DNA of 64,000 nucleotides from assembly GCA_023663085.1 (NCBI GenBank), contig JAMPIB010000007.1, positions 1 through 64,000 of the forward strand. Reading direction: 5' to 3'. The notes under the pieces were generated by a model. The model ran no database searches. It had not been told where the DNA came from and was given only the letters and a program-made list of their open reading frames with translations. Shown piece by piece: positions 1-9,596 of the stretch. A program made the position numbers and the translations under genes. This DNA is from Ruminococcus sp. Its GTDB lineage: Bacteria; Bacillota; Clostridia; Lachnospirales; Lachnospiraceae. Every line of letters begins with the position of its first letter. The first letter of the stretch is position 1.

Positions 1-132
1 ATGCTGGTAGACAGCAAGGAAAAGATTCTGAGAATGTTCAGAGTGTGAAGATAATAAAGAGCCTTTGAGTTGAGCAACTTGAAGGCTTAAATTATAGATA
101 GTAATATATTGTTTTAAGGTACATATGTAGAG

Positions 133-627
133 GTGAAAGTCATTTTGAATCAGATAACAGTTAAATATAATTCAAAAATATTTGTCCAACATAGTGTGGA
201 GCCTTTTGAAGTAAAGATTTTTAACAGTAGAGTTAATATACGAAGTATAGGAAAAGAACTCTTAATAGATATTTTGGGAAGAAAAGCACCTCAAAAATTA
301 CATAATTTATTGATAGACATTGAATCATTGTTATTTTTTTATATTGGTTCTTTTCCCTTAATGATTTCTTTCAAAATCAATGGTGTGGATAAAGATATTT
401 CTAAACGTGTTGGGAAGTATCATACAAGTAGTAATTTTTTGAAGCAGAATTTAGTAGTATGTGATATATCTGCCAATACTATAACAGAACAGAAATTACA
501 ACGATTTAAGCAGATGAATCAAATGGCATTATTTTCGTTGCAGTTTTTGGTGTCAGATAATTATGAGCATGTGATTACAAATCATAAAATGACATTATTG
601 CTACATGTAGTGCACAGAGTGAAATAG
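133..627 (+). CDS. Hypothetical protein, possible fragment of a HEPN-type protein
   Basis: AT-rich ORF of 164 codons starting at GTG; a stop lies in frame 15 bases upstream and no strong ribosome binding site is seen. I do not recognise a family directly. Its middle (around residues 57-110, with a FPLMISFKINGVDKD stretch) resembles the FPLVSFTVDGENYTD stretch of the HEPN protein at 49955-50926, and the order of predicted strands and helices agrees. The match stops where the HEPN domain of that protein would begin, so this looks like an N-terminal domain without its ribonuclease part. It could be a decayed defence gene or a small stand-alone protein. The similarity is by eye only. Confidence 0.4.
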   Translation: MKVILNQITVKYNSKIFVQHSVEPFEVKIFNSRVNIRSIGKELLIDILGRKAPQKLHNLLIDIESLLFFYIGSFPLMISFKINGVDKDISKRVGKYHTSSNFLKQNLVVCDISANTITEQKLQRFKQMNQMALFSLQFLVSDNYEHVITNHKMTLLLHVVHRVK

Positions 628-764
628 CCTAAATTTACCGGGGCGCAGTATAGAGAAAGTATGTTATGATATAGATAAGAAGCTATTGCGGTATTCAAGG
701 GAATGAATATCTGCGTAAGTACATATTGGGATATCAGGATAGCAATATCTGTAGAGGAAAACAT

Positions 765-1748
765 ATGAAGAAAAAGAAAATTATTAAAATAACAGTTGTA
801 ATATTGATTTTATTTATCATATTGTACTTTATTTTAGTAAATTTTCTTGTCAGTGCGGCGTTAGTGCCATCTTTTATGCGGAAACTGGAGGCGTTTGAGC
901 GGATAACGGAGGAAAGCTATGCGGCGCAGGTACAGACTTCAGATATCAAAGTCAACCGGCAGACGGCGCTCAATGAAACCAACGAATGGCTGGCGGAAAC
1001 AGAGGGGCAGAAATTATCCGTAGAAACAGAAGATGGTTATACATTGGTGGCAAAAGAGTTTTTTGCGAAAGAGGAGAGTCATAAATGGGTGCTGCTATTG
1101 CACGGTTATACGGGTTGGAAAGAAGAGATGTATCCTTTTGCATACTGGTATCATGAGCAGGGTTATCATGTGATAGTACCGGATCTGCGCTGTCAGGGCG
1201 AGAGCGAGGGTGATTTTATCGGTATGGGCTGGACGGATCATTTTGACTGTGTCCTCTGGATCGAGTATATCTTATCGCAGGATACCGATGCCGATATTGT
1301 GCTCCACGGGCAGTCTATGGGCGCTGCTACGGCTTTGATGATGGCAGGGGATGAGGAAACAGCGGATAAAATTACAGCTGTAATTTCTGATTGTGCCTAT
1401 ACAGATGCGTATTCCATGTTTGGGGAAAAGATAACGGAATGGTTTTATCTGCCGCCTTTTCCGATCGTGGATACGGCCTGTATCGTTCTGCGGATGCGGG
1501 GAGGCTATGATCTGAAGGCGGCCTCGGCTGTCGATGCTGTTGCCCGGAGTACGACACCGACACTTTTCATTCATGGAGATCAGGATGATATGATCCCGGT
1601 ACAGATGTCAAAGGATTTATATGAAGCTGCGGGCGGCAGGAAAGAACTGCTGATCGTAGAAGGCGCCGGGCACGCACAGGCACAGGATAAAGACCCGGAG
1701 GCGTATTATGGGGCCATCGAAGCTTTTCTGGCGGAGTGCATAAAGTAA
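765..1748 (+). CDS. Membrane-anchored alpha/beta hydrolase
   Basis: Predicted serine hydrolase of the alpha/beta fold, about 327 residues. The N-terminus has a lysine cluster (MKKKKIIK) followed by one hydrophobic segment of about 20 residues, so the catalytic domain is probably anchored outside the membrane. Visible family features are the oxyanion-region LLHGYTG, the nucleophile elbow GQSMGAA, a late aspartate in HGDQDDMIP and a catalytic histidine in EGAGHAQA. Substrate cannot be told; relatives are annotated as YqkD/BAAT-like hydrolases. ATG at 765 is preferred over an upstream in-frame start at 726 because GAGGAAA lies just before it. It ends at a bidirectional terminator shared with the convergent DUF3048 gene. 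Confidence 0.8.
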   Translation: MKKKKIIKITVVILILFIILYFILVNFLVSAALVPSFMRKLEAFERITEESYAAQVQTSDIKVNRQTALNETNEWLAETEGQKLSVETEDGYTLVAKEFFAKEESHKWVLLLHGYTGWKEEMYPFAYWYHEQGYHVIVPDLRCQGESEGDFIGMGWTDHFDCVLWIEYILSQDTDADIVLHGQSMGAATALMMAGDEETADKITAVISDCAYTDAYSMFGEKITEWFYLPPFPIVDTACIVLRMRGGYDLKAASAVDAVARSTTPTLFIHGDQDDMIPVQMSKDLYEAAGGRKELLIVEGAGHAQAQDKDPEAYYGAIEAFLAECIK

Positions 1749-1762
1749 AATAATAGATGATA

Positions 1763-1810
1763 AAAAAAGATATCCTTCAAGTTTATAGTACTTAGAAGGA
1801 TATCTTTTTT
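1763..1810. terminator. Bidirectional intrinsic terminator
   Basis: A near-perfect inverted repeat: AAAAAAGATATCCTTC at 1763-1778 and GAAGGATATCTTTTTT at 1795-1810, with a 16-base loop. The A tract before and the T tract after the stem allow termination in both directions, which fits the convergent hydrolase (ends 1748) and DUF3048 gene (ends 1818). Confidence 0.85.
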
Positions 1811-1817
1811 ATGATTT

Positions 1818-2969
1818 TTAATTCATCTTCACATCATCCACCAGGAAGGAGTCGCCGTCTTCTACGATACATACCATTGTCTTACCGGTATTTAACTGGA
1901 TCTCATTGCCGTTATCATCATAGTATCTTGTTGCGCCGTAGTCGGATGTCTTTTCCCAGGTTACATGGATACCTTTGCCGTTTGTAAAGAACCAGCCGTC
2001 TCTTGCGGAGTCGATACACTGGAAGGCAAGATAACCTTTCTGGTCACGTACCTCAAAATAAGTGTTCTGGATCAGAATATTTTTAAAGGCTAACTGCTGG
2101 CCATTGGCTTTATCAATATGCGGGCCATCGGCTGCACCGGATAAGTGCTGGTATCTGTCGTATAATCCGGTCTCTGGATTATAAATAAAATAACAGTTGG
2201 TCACCGGATAGGTGGGGGACATGTCAATTTTATTAGCCGTTATTGCATCAGAGTACTGCTCTAACGTATTCGGTTCATTGTACGGTGCGAACTGATAATG
2301 CTGTTCATCTGCATAACCGCTGCGGTATTGCATACTATAGCCCAGCTTGTCTATATCCGCCTTGATGCCTTCGGTATCAACATAAGCGTTATCGGTGGAG
2401 TTTCCGGTATCATTGGCGCGCCAGAAGTTGCTGCTGGAGAGTCCATCAATATCTTCCGTATCGGGACGGTTGATAACCTCTTCGATATAAAACGGGCCGC
2501 CATAGTGGATATAAAAAGCATCCCATTCAAAAGACCAGTATATGTAGTAGTCACGGCAGCTTCTGACATTGCCGAGTCTGTCGAAACCGCTCCAGTCCTG
2601 GAACAATCCCATCAAACGCGTGATACTTCCCTCAACGTTGCATTCATATAATACATCTGCCCGTGAAATGCCGTACTGTGCCGCTGTTTTGGTATTAGGC
2701 ATCATGACGGTGACAGGGCGTGTATTGTTTACTTCTTCGGTTACCCATTCATTTGTAATACGGCTGCGAACCATTCCTTCCTGTGGAGGAAGATCTTCGT
2801 CAACTTCTTCCGGAACTTCTGCTTCTACTTCTTCTTCTATGGTTTCCGGTTCGTCTTCAACAACCTGCTCAACGACAGGCTCAACGACCTCTTCACGTTC
2901 TTCGCCACAACCAAATAGTAAAAGAGTAGAAGATAAGGCTACAAGAAGAATTACCTGTAATCTTTTCAT
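1818..2969 (-). CDS. DUF3048 (YerB-like) lipoprotein
   Basis: Surface lipoprotein of about 383 residues. The first residues form a lipoprotein signal peptide ending in the lipobox LLFGC, so the mature protein starts at cysteine and is lipid-anchored. A very acidic glutamate-rich linker of about 40 residues follows, then the DUF3048 domain with the PVTVMMPN, GISRADVLYE and RSCRDYYIYW stretches typical of YerB. The biochemical role of YerB proteins is not established. An in-frame start 16 codons upstream exists, but ATG at 2969 is chosen because the signal peptide begins there and GAGAGGATC precedes it. An 18-base palindrome at 3002-3019 lies upstream. Confidence 0.85.
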   Translation of the reverse strand: MKRLQVILLVALSSTLLLFGCGEEREEVVEPVVEQVVEDEPETIEEEVEAEVPEEVDEDLPPQEGMVRSRITNEWVTEEVNNTRPVTVMMPNTKTAAQYGISRADVLYECNVEGSITRLMGLFQDWSGFDRLGNVRSCRDYYIYWSFEWDAFYIHYGGPFYIEEVINRPDTEDIDGLSSSNFWRANDTGNSTDNAYVDTEGIKADIDKLGYSMQYRSGYADEQHYQFAPYNEPNTLEQYSDAITANKIDMSPTYPVTNCYFIYNPETGLYDRYQHLSGAADGPHIDKANGQQLAFKNILIQNTYFEVRDQKGYLAFQCIDSARDGWFFTNGKGIHVTWEKTSDYGATRYYDDNGNEIQLNTGKTMVCIVEDGDSFLVDDVKMN

Positions 2970-3211
2970 CTTTGATCCTCTCTTTCTATAAAAACACGTC
3001 TGAATGAGCTTGCTCATTCTTCTCGCTAACGCTCATTATATCATAAGAAAATAAAGTAGTCACTAGAAAAAAATTGAAAAAATACACAAAAAGTGGGAGA
3101 AATAACGAGGATTGTTAGCGGATTTAACTTCTCTTTACAAATAACCCCGTTTGGATGTATGATTATTTATAATAAGGTCTGACGATATGAGAGAAGGAGA
3201 AAGGAACAGCC

Positions 3212-4054
3212 ATGAAAAAAGTGATAGTCACAGGATGTAACGGGCAGCTGGGACGTGCCGTCAATCAATTATATGCCGGGAACGATACGTATGAATTTGT
3301 GAATACGGATGTAGGGGAACTTGATATTACCAGTATTGATGATGTGATGTCGTTTGCCAGAGAGATAAAACCTTACGCGATCATTAACTGCGCCGCGCAT
3401 ACGGCGGTGGACGCCTGTGAGACGGAAGGGGACAAAGCCTATAAGATCAATGCGATCGGGCCGCGTAATTTAAGCATTGCGGCGTCAGAGCTGGGCGCTA
3501 AACTGGTTCATATTTCCACGGATTATGTTTTTGATGGAAAAGCGACGAAGCCTTACACGGAATTTGATCCCACAGAGCCGCAGGGAATGTACGGTATCAC
3601 CAAACTGGCGGGAGAAAATTTTGTCAGAGAATTTGCGGACAGATATTTTATTATCAGAACAGCGTGGCTGTATGGAGACGGTAAGAATTTTGTGAAGACG
3701 ATGCTGCGTTTATCGGAGAGTAATGATAAAGTCCGCGTCGTATACGATCAGGTAGGTTCGCCTACCAGTACGGAGGAACTGGCGAAAGCCATTGCCTGTC
3801 TGCTGCCAACGGAGAACTACGGTCTTTTTCACGGAACCTGCGAGGGCGACTGTAACTGGGCGGAGTTTACGGAAGAAATCTTCCGTCTGGCGGGAAAAAA
3901 GACCGTTGTTGAGAAAATTACTGCTCAGGAGTTCGGGGCGGCGGCGCCGCGTCCGGCATATTCTATTCTGGAAAATTATATGTTTAAATTGACAACGGAT
4001 TTCATGTTTGCAGACTGGCACGATGCAATCGCCAAATATATCAAAGAGATGTGA
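3212..4054 (+). CDS. rfbD: dTDP-4-dehydrorhamnose reductase
   Basis: Extended short-chain dehydrogenase of 280 residues that makes the last step of dTDP-L-rhamnose synthesis: NADPH-dependent reduction of dTDP-4-keto-L-rhamnose in the cytoplasm. The Rossmann motif GCNGQLG is at residues 8-14, the catalytic region has HISTDYVFDG and YGITK (Tyr-x3-Lys), and the length is normal for RmlD. The upstream rhamnose genes rmlA, rmlB and rmlC are not in this window, so they must be elsewhere if the pathway is complete. A good ribosome binding site (GAGAAAGG) precedes the ATG. The next gene, a YuiD-type membrane protein, starts 34 bases downstream. Confidence 0.92.
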   Translation: MKKVIVTGCNGQLGRAVNQLYAGNDTYEFVNTDVGELDITSIDDVMSFAREIKPYAIINCAAHTAVDACETEGDKAYKINAIGPRNLSIAASELGAKLVHISTDYVFDGKATKPYTEFDPTEPQGMYGITKLAGENFVREFADRYFIIRTAWLYGDGKNFVKTMLRLSESNDKVRVVYDQVGSPTSTEELAKAIACLLPTENYGLFHGTCEGDCNWAEFTEEIFRLAGKKTVVEKITAQEFGAAAPRPAYSILENYMFKLTTDFMFADWHDAIAKYIKEM

Positions 4055-4088
4055 AAAGTAAGATCGTAAGAGAAGGATTGAAAAAACA

Positions 4089-4568
4089 ATGGCATTTTTA
4101 AAGGGAATGGTTCAAAATCCCGTGTTGGTGGCCGCGGTACTGGGGTGGTTCGTGGCACAGGTACTAAAGACGGTGATACACCTGATGATAACCAGACAGC
4201 TGGTTTGGGAAAGGATGGTTGGCAGCGGCGGTATGCCAAGTTCCCATTCCGCGACTGTCTGCGCACTGGCTACGGCAACCGGGATACAATACGGCAGCGA
4301 CAGTTTTGCCTTTGCGATAGCGGTCATTCTGGCTATCATCGTTATGCACGATGCAATGGGGGTCAGAAGGGAGACCGGGATCCAGGCAAGGGTGTTAAAT
4401 GAGATGATGTCCCTGTTTAGGGAAATGGGAACGAAGATGTCGGTGGAAGATAAACTCAAAGAGTTTGTCGGGCATACGCCCATTCAGGTGTGGATGGGAG
4501 GACTGCTCGGCGTATTGACGGGATTTATCACCTGCCATTTTATGGTAGAAGGTTATCGTATTTTCTAA
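4089..4568 (+). CDS. YuiD-like divergent PAP2 family membrane protein
   Basis: Small integral membrane protein of 159 residues, four to five hydrophobic segments. It carries the PSSHSA motif (residues 47-52) and a later HDAMGVRRE stretch, the signatures of the DUF212/divergent PAP2 family that includes B. subtilis YuiD. PAP2 relatives are lipid phosphatases, but activity of this divergent branch is not established, so a role in recycling polyprenyl phosphate near a glycan locus is only an inference. Convergent with the AraC-type gene that ends at 4616. Confidence 0.85.
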   Translation: MAFLKGMVQNPVLVAAVLGWFVAQVLKTVIHLMITRQLVWERMVGSGGMPSSHSATVCALATATGIQYGSDSFAFAIAVILAIIVMHDAMGVRRETGIQARVLNEMMSLFREMGTKMSVEDKLKEFVGHTPIQVWMGGLLGVLTGFITCHFMVEGYRIF

Positions 4569-4615
4569 GAAGCAGAGAGTATGGCAGCGGACAAAGACAC
4601 ATATAATAACATGCG

Positions 4616-5452
4616 TTACCATTTCTTCCTGTATTCGAGCGGCGTCATGTTTTCCGCCCTTTTAAATACTTTGATAAAATATCCGGCATCCTGAAAACCG
4701 CAGTCGAGCGAGATATTTTCTATGGAATCATCCGAGAAACGGAGCATGGATTTGGCATGGGAGATGCGTTTGTTCGTCAGGTCATTTCCGATGGTGACGC
4801 CATATCTTTTTTTATATTCTCTGGCAAGATGAAATTTGCTGATGAAGAATCTGGAGGATAAGTCTTCCAGATTTATTTTTTCAGCATAATGCGTATCCAG
4901 ATAGTCGTGTACCTGTTTTATTTTTTCGGGAATCGAAGAATTTTCCTGCGTATCCGCGATATTTTCCGTAAAACATAAGGTGATAAGATCGGTAAGATAA
5001 CGGTTGGTATATAATTCCAGCAGGGAAACCTTGGCGGAATGGAGCTGATGGATATGCTGCAAAATATCCGTAAAGGCCAGCGTATTCTGCGGATGGAACA
5101 AAAAAGAGCAGGAGTGCTTCAAAAAGTCGGCATAAAAGCAGGGCGCCTCTTTGCCGTAAAAATGCACCCACATAAGACTCCAGGGATCGGCGGCGCTGCT
5201 TTCGTGTGAATAGGGTTTTGTACAATCCAGCCAGATGCAGTCTCCGACTGAAATAAAATAACGTTCGTTATTATAAGAAACATATCCGCTGCCTTCCAGA
5301 ATAATAAAAAAAAGATAGGAGTTCAGATTCTGTCGTCTGCTGATATGTGGTTCCAGACTTTGCAATGTGCCGACTTCCTGCACATACAGATAATGTTCTC
5401 TGGCATAGGAAGAGGGTGTTGCGATGATGCGGTTGGATGCGGATTTGGCCAT
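4616..5452 (-). CDS. AraC family transcriptional regulator
   Basis: 278-residue regulator. The N-terminal about 150 residues form a cupin-like sensor domain (GSGYVSYNNERYFISVGD is the typical beta-barrel stretch). The C-terminal about 100 residues hold two helix-turn-helix motifs of the AraC/XylS type, with SSRFFISKFHLAREYKKRYG and the signature DCGFQDAGYFIKVFKR. Such proteins usually sense a sugar or related ligand. It is divergent from gmd (5627), whose promoter at 5511-5539 lies in the shared region, so it may control the nucleotide-sugar genes. A strong AAGGAGT site precedes the ATG at 5452. Confidence 0.88.
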   Translation of the reverse strand: MAKSASNRIIATPSSYAREHYLYVQEVGTLQSLEPHISRRQNLNSYLFFIILEGSGYVSYNNERYFISVGDCIWLDCTKPYSHESSAADPWSLMWVHFYGKEAPCFYADFLKHSCSFLFHPQNTLAFTDILQHIHQLHSAKVSLLELYTNRYLTDLITLCFTENIADTQENSSIPEKIKQVHDYLDTHYAEKINLEDLSSRFFISKFHLAREYKKRYGVTIGNDLTNKRISHAKSMLRFSDDSIENISLDCGFQDAGYFIKVFKRAENMTPLEYRKKW

Positions 5453-5510
5453 ATGCGGACTCCTTTTTTAACGATAGCAATATTTTACTATTATGAGGCA
5501 ATATTTTATG

Positions 5511-5539
5511 TTGATACTTATATTATACAGTAGTATACT
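5511..5539 (+). promoter_or_regulatory. Sigma-A-like promoter for gmd
   Basis: TTGATA at 5511-5516 and TATACT at 5534-5539 with a 17-base spacer. It points to gmd, leaving a leader of about 80 bases. The divergent araC-type gene starts at 5452, so the regulator could act here. Confidence 0.6.
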
Positions 5540-5626
5540 CGCATATGGAATAGCAAAATGTTACACTTTAAAGAGTGATCTGATGATGGAAGAATCGGAA
5601 AAGAAGAGAGAAAAGGAGAACTATCT

Positions 5627-6715
5627 ATGCGAAAAGTAGCGCTTATTACGGGTATCACAGGGCAGGACGGCTCTTATCTGGCGGAGTTTTTATTGGAAAA
5701 GGGTTATGAGGTGCATGGCCTTGTGCGTAGACATAGTATTACCAATACAGCAAGAATAGACCATATTTTACAGTCTGATTATAATAAAATTAAATTTTTC
5801 CTGCACTTTGCGGATACGACGGATTCCAGCAATCTGATGCGGCTGATCGCGGAGATCCGTCCGACGGAAGTATATAATCTGGCGGCACAGTCGCATGTCG
5901 GCGTGTCCTTTGAGGTACCGGAGTATACTGCGGAGGCAACGGGTGTCAGTACTTTGAAATTGTTGGAGGCCATTCGTGTCAATGGCGGTAACTGCCGGTA
6001 TTATCAGGCGTCTACTTCCGAATTGTTCGGCGGGATCCCGGAAACGGCGCCGCAGAGCGAGAAGACGCCGTTTTATCCGAAGAGCCCTTATGGTGCGGCC
6101 AAGTTGTATTCATACTGGATCACGGTCAATTACAGAGAGTCTTATAATATGTTTACCTGCAACGGCATTTTATTTAATCATGAATCACCGCGCAGGGGTG
6201 AGAACTTTGTTACCAGAAAGATTACGCTGGCCATCGCAAATATCATTGCGGGAAAGAAGGAAAAACTTTCTCTCGGTAATATGAATGCCAAGCGCGACTG
6301 GGGTTTTGCGGGCGATTATGTACAGGGCATGTGGCTGATGTTACAGCAGGACAAGCCGGACGACTATGTGCTGGCTACCAATGAGACACATACGGTCAGG
6401 GAATTTGTAGAAGCGGCTTTCGGGGAACTGGATATAAAAATCCGCTGGGAGGGAAACGGCGTAAACGAGAAAGGTTATGATGCTGAAACCGGCAGACTGC
6501 TGGTAGACGTTAATCCCGAATTTTATCGTCCGGCGGAAGTGGAGTTTTTGTGGGGAAACTGTGAGAAAGCGGAAAAAGAGTTAGGCTGGAAGAGAAAAGT
6601 CGATTTCAAGGGACTGGTTTCCATGATGATGGACGCTGACCTGCAGGATATCGCGGGTCTTAGCTGTGCGGAGTATAAGAAACAGAAAACAGAAAAAAGA
6701 AAAAGTAATAAGTAA
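5627..6715 (+). CDS. gmd: GDP-mannose 4,6-dehydratase
   Basis: 362-residue extended SDR that converts GDP-D-mannose to GDP-4-keto-6-deoxy-D-mannose with bound NADP, the first committed step to GDP-L-fucose. The cofactor motif GITGQDG is at residues 9-15. The catalytic set is visible: Thr130 in STSELFG with Glu132, Tyr155 and Lys159 in YGAAK. The NLAAQSHV stretch is typical of Gmd. The C-terminus ends in a lysine-rich tail. Its substrate is supplied by manC (9597) and its product used by fcl (8614); a membrane protein gene is interposed. Confidence 0.95.
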   Translation: MRKVALITGITGQDGSYLAEFLLEKGYEVHGLVRRHSITNTARIDHILQSDYNKIKFFLHFADTTDSSNLMRLIAEIRPTEVYNLAAQSHVGVSFEVPEYTAEATGVSTLKLLEAIRVNGGNCRYYQASTSELFGGIPETAPQSEKTPFYPKSPYGAAKLYSYWITVNYRESYNMFTCNGILFNHESPRRGENFVTRKITLAIANIIAGKKEKLSLGNMNAKRDWGFAGDYVQGMWLMLQQDKPDDYVLATNETHTVREFVEAAFGELDIKIRWEGNGVNEKGYDAETGRLLVDVNPEFYRPAEVEFLWGNCEKAEKELGWKRKVDFKGLVSMMMDADLQDIAGLSCAEYKKQKTEKRKSNK

Positions 6716-6781
6716 TAAAAGCAATAACTGATAGAAGCAGAGAATAAGAAACAAGAAACACTTTTTTGGTAGAGGAAAGAT

Positions 6782-8557
6782 ATGCTGTCTGTTATCTTGA
6801 TCTGGATTTATATAATAACGACTGTTTTTTTATTGGGATATGGAATCCTGACAGGGCTGACGCATTTGTGTCCATATCAGATCAAAAGATGGGACAGCTA
6901 TCTCATGTGCGGGCTGGCGGGAGTCACCGTATACGCACAGTTTTTCAGTATTTTTGCACCGGTCGGAGCCGCGGCGAATGCCATTCTTATCATCATCTGC
7001 CTGCTGATCGCGCTCATTTGCAGGAAAAAGCTGCGCACGGACTGGCAATATGCACTGGAGCGGCTGCGGGAAGAGAAAGATCAGGCGGGGAAAAAAGACA
7101 GTGCGGATAAGGCAGGGAAGAGGCTGTTTGTGAAAATTCTTGCAGGATGTTTCTTATTTCTCTTATTCGCGTACGGCACATCAAGAGGGATCATGCACTA
7201 CGATACCGCGTTGTATCATGCGCAGAGTATCCGCTGGATAGAAGAGTATGGTGTGGTAAAAGGACTTGGCAATCTGCATTGCCGGCTGGCATATAACAGC
7301 GCGTCATTCGCCCTGACGGCGCTTTATGGTATGGCTTTCATGGGCGGACAGTCTTTTCATTGTACAGCGGGATTTCTGGCACTTTTGCTGGCCGGAGTCT
7401 GTTGTGAGCTGATAAGCCTTGTGAAAAGGAAATATCTGCTGCCGTCTGATTTTGCCAGAGTGATGGCAATTTATTATCTTTTGATTATTTTTGATGAGAT
7501 GGTATCGCCGGCTTCTGATTATTTTATGGTATTGACGGCCTTTTATATTGTGATCCGTTTTCTGGATCTGCTGGAGGAAAAAGAAAAAGCGGTATTTCCC
7601 TACGCGATGTTGTGCGTGTTGGGAGTCTTTCTGTTGACATTGAAGCTTTCTGCGGCGCTGCTTATTCTGCTGACGTTAAAGCCTGCCATAGTGTTAATCC
7701 GTGAGAAAAGATGGAAGGAGATCATGCTCTATCTGGGACTTGGCATCCTGACTGCCGCGCCTTTTCTGATACGGAATGTTCTGATCTCCGGCTGGCTGGT
7801 CTATCCGTTTACGGGAATCGACCTGTTCGCGGTGGACTGGAAGATCCCGGAGGGCACAGCAGCATATGACGCCAGAGAAATACAGGTCTGGGGCAGAGGA
7901 TACACGGATGTCCTGCTGTATGATATGCCGATAAAAGACTGGTTCCCGGCCTGGTTTAAGAGTGTCGGCGGTCTGGATAAAGTCTTTCTGCTTCTGGCAC
8001 TGGCGGCGGTGCCTGTGTATATAGGACGTCTGCTATATGGACTGGTGTGTGGATTATCTCATAAAAATAACAGCAGTTATGAAAAAGGGGGCTTTAGAGA
8101 ACATTTATTGCCGGAAGGCGTTCTGGTCGTCTGCTTTTTATTCTGGCTACTCAGTTCGCCGCTGCTTCGGTACGGGTGCGTATATGTCTATCTGAGTGCG
8201 GCTGTGGTGTGGGGAGATATGTTGACAGAATTTCTGACCGTCCGGGCGGAGAAAGACGGATATGGAAAGTATGTCGTAAGAATAGGCAAATTATGCATCG
8301 GCGTATTCCTGTTATATAAGGCGGCGGCTTTCGGCCGGGAGATCATAGTGCTATATAATAATACGGATTACTGGTTCTGTCAGGAAGATTATGAGGAGTA
8401 TCCGACGGAAGACTATAAAATAGCAGATGTTACGTTTTATTATTCATCTGAAGGGGACCGCACGGGATACCGGAGTTTCCCATCGTCACCGACCAAGGCG
8501 CAGATCGGTCTGCGGGGTGAGAGCCTTCGGGATGGTTTTTATTATTCGGGCGAGTAG
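6782..8557 (+). CDS. Polytopic membrane protein, possible GT-C type glycosyltransferase
   Basis: 591-residue integral membrane protein with about 11-13 hydrophobic segments. A conserved-looking loop contains [11 protein letters not shown], then WIEEYG and [16 protein letters not shown]. This resembles the first extracytoplasmic loop of GT-C-like membrane proteins annotated as the LIC_10190 family, where an acidic residue is thought to be catalytic. I infer a polyprenyl-phosphate-sugar-dependent transferase, but the activity is unproven. GAGGAAAG precedes the ATG. It sits between gmd and fcl and is probably cotranscribed with them. Confidence 0.6.
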   Translation: MLSVILIWIYIITTVFLLGYGILTGLTHLCPYQIKRWDSYLMCGLAGVTVYAQFFSIFAPVGAAANAILIIICLLIALICRKKLRTDWQYALERLREEKDQAGKKDSADKAGKRLFVKILAGCFLFLLFAYGTSRGIMHYDTALYHAQSIRWIEEYGVVKGLGNLHCRLAYNSASFALTALYGMAFMGGQSFHCTAGFLALLLAGVCCELISLVKRKYLLPSDFARVMAIYYLLIIFDEMVSPASDYFMVLTAFYIVIRFLDLLEEKEKAVFPYAMLCVLGVFLLTLKLSAALLILLTLKPAIVLIREKRWKEIMLYLGLGILTAAPFLIRNVLISGWLVYPFTGIDLFAVDWKIPEGTAAYDAREIQVWGRGYTDVLLYDMPIKDWFPAWFKSVGGLDKVFLLLALAAVPVYIGRLLYGLVCGLSHKNNSSYEKGGFREHLLPEGVLVVCFLFWLLSSPLLRYGCVYVYLSAAVVWGDMLTEFLTVRAEKDGYGKYVVRIGKLCIGVFLLYKAAAFGREIIVLYNNTDYWFCQEDYEEYPTEDYKIADVTFYYSSEGDRTGYRSFPSSPTKAQIGLRGESLRDGFYYSGE

Positions 8558-8613
8558 CTATTTTCTGTGAGCAGCATATGACAGGAGTGAATATAGAAGG
8601 GAGAAAGGTTTTC

Positions 8614-9558
8614 ATGATGAAGAAAACAAATAAAATTTATGTAGCGGGACACAGGGGACTGGTTGGAAGTGCCATTGTCAGGAATCTGCAGGCGAAAGGT
8701 TACGAAAATGTGATCGGCAGGACGCATAAGGAACTTGACCTGACAAACCAGGCAGCGGTCAGGACTTTTTTTGAAACGGAAAAACCGGATGTGGTCGTTC
8801 TGGCGGCGGCGAAGGTGGGCGGTATCAATGCCAACAATACGGCGCCGGCGGAGTTTGCCTATGAGAATATGCAGATTCAGTGTAATGTCATCAAGTGTTG
8901 TCATGATTTCGGTGTAAAGAAGCTGCTTTTTCTGGGAAGTACCTGTATCTATCCGAAGATGGCGCCGCAGCCGATCCCGGAAGATGCGCTTCTGACAGGG
9001 CCGTTGGAGGTTACGAATGAAGCCTACGCGATTGCCAAGATCGCCGGGCTGGAAATGTGTAAATTCTTCAAGCGTCAGTATGGGGATGACTTTATCAGTT
9101 GTATGCCGACGAACCTTTACGGGCCTTATGATAATTATGATCTGCAGGGGTCTCATGTTATGCCGGCAATGATCCGTAAATTCCACGAGGCCAAAGTGAA
9201 CAATGCGCCTGCCGTGGAATTGTGGGGAACGGGTACGCCGCTTCGGGAGTTTTTATATGTGGACGATATGGCGGACGCCTGCGTCTTTCTGCTGGAAAAT
9301 TACAGCGGTGAAAGCCATGTCAATATCGGCACGGGCAAAGAAGTGACAATTAAAGAACTGGCGGGACTGGTGCAGAAGGCGGTCGGCTATGAAGGCGAGA
9401 TTGTCTGGAATCAGGATATGCCGGATGGAACGCCGCGTAAGCTGACAGATGTTACCAAACTGCACGAACTCGGCTGGACGCACAAGGTGGAACTGGAAGA
9501 GGGCGTTAAACTGGCTTACGACTGGTTTAAGGAAAATGTGGAGGCGGCGCGCCTGTGA
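8614..9558 (+). CDS. fcl: GDP-L-fucose synthase
   Basis: About 314-residue SDR epimerase/reductase that turns GDP-4-keto-6-deoxymannose into GDP-L-fucose with NADPH. The GHRGLVG cofactor motif lies near the N-terminus, GSTCIYP carries the catalytic serine and NEAYAIAK the Tyr-x3-Lys pair; [13 protein letters not shown] is typical of Fcl/WcaG. An upstream in-frame ATG at 8578 exists, but GAGAAAGG just before the ATG pair at 8614/8617 favours the later start. Together with gmd and manC it completes the GDP-fucose route. Confidence 0.94.
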   Translation: MMKKTNKIYVAGHRGLVGSAIVRNLQAKGYENVIGRTHKELDLTNQAAVRTFFETEKPDVVVLAAAKVGGINANNTAPAEFAYENMQIQCNVIKCCHDFGVKKLLFLGSTCIYPKMAPQPIPEDALLTGPLEVTNEAYAIAKIAGLEMCKFFKRQYGDDFISCMPTNLYGPYDNYDLQGSHVMPAMIRKFHEAKVNNAPAVELWGTGTPLREFLYVDDMADACVFLLENYSGESHVNIGTGKEVTIKELAGLVQKAVGYEGEIVWNQDMPDGTPRKLTDVTKLHELGWTHKVELEEGVKLAYDWFKENVEAARL

Positions 9559-9596
9559 TCTTCTGAAAAAAATAAGAAAGTATAAAGAGACAGATT

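Noticed and set aside
1-48. Possible tail of an upstream gene ending at TGA 46-48
   Set aside because: Only 15 codons visible; cannot be distinguished from chance. A weak AGCCTT/AAGGCT hairpin at 60-87 after it lacks a T run.
2298-2651. Plus-strand open frame opposite the DUF3048 gene
   Set aside because: Fully inside a well-supported lipoprotein gene on the other strand and has no ribosome binding site or recognisable domain.
3134-3173. TTTACA and TATAAT upstream of rfbD as a promoter
   Set aside because: The spacer is 28 bases, too long for a sigma-A promoter; TATAAT at 3168-3173 may still be a -10 with a poor -35.
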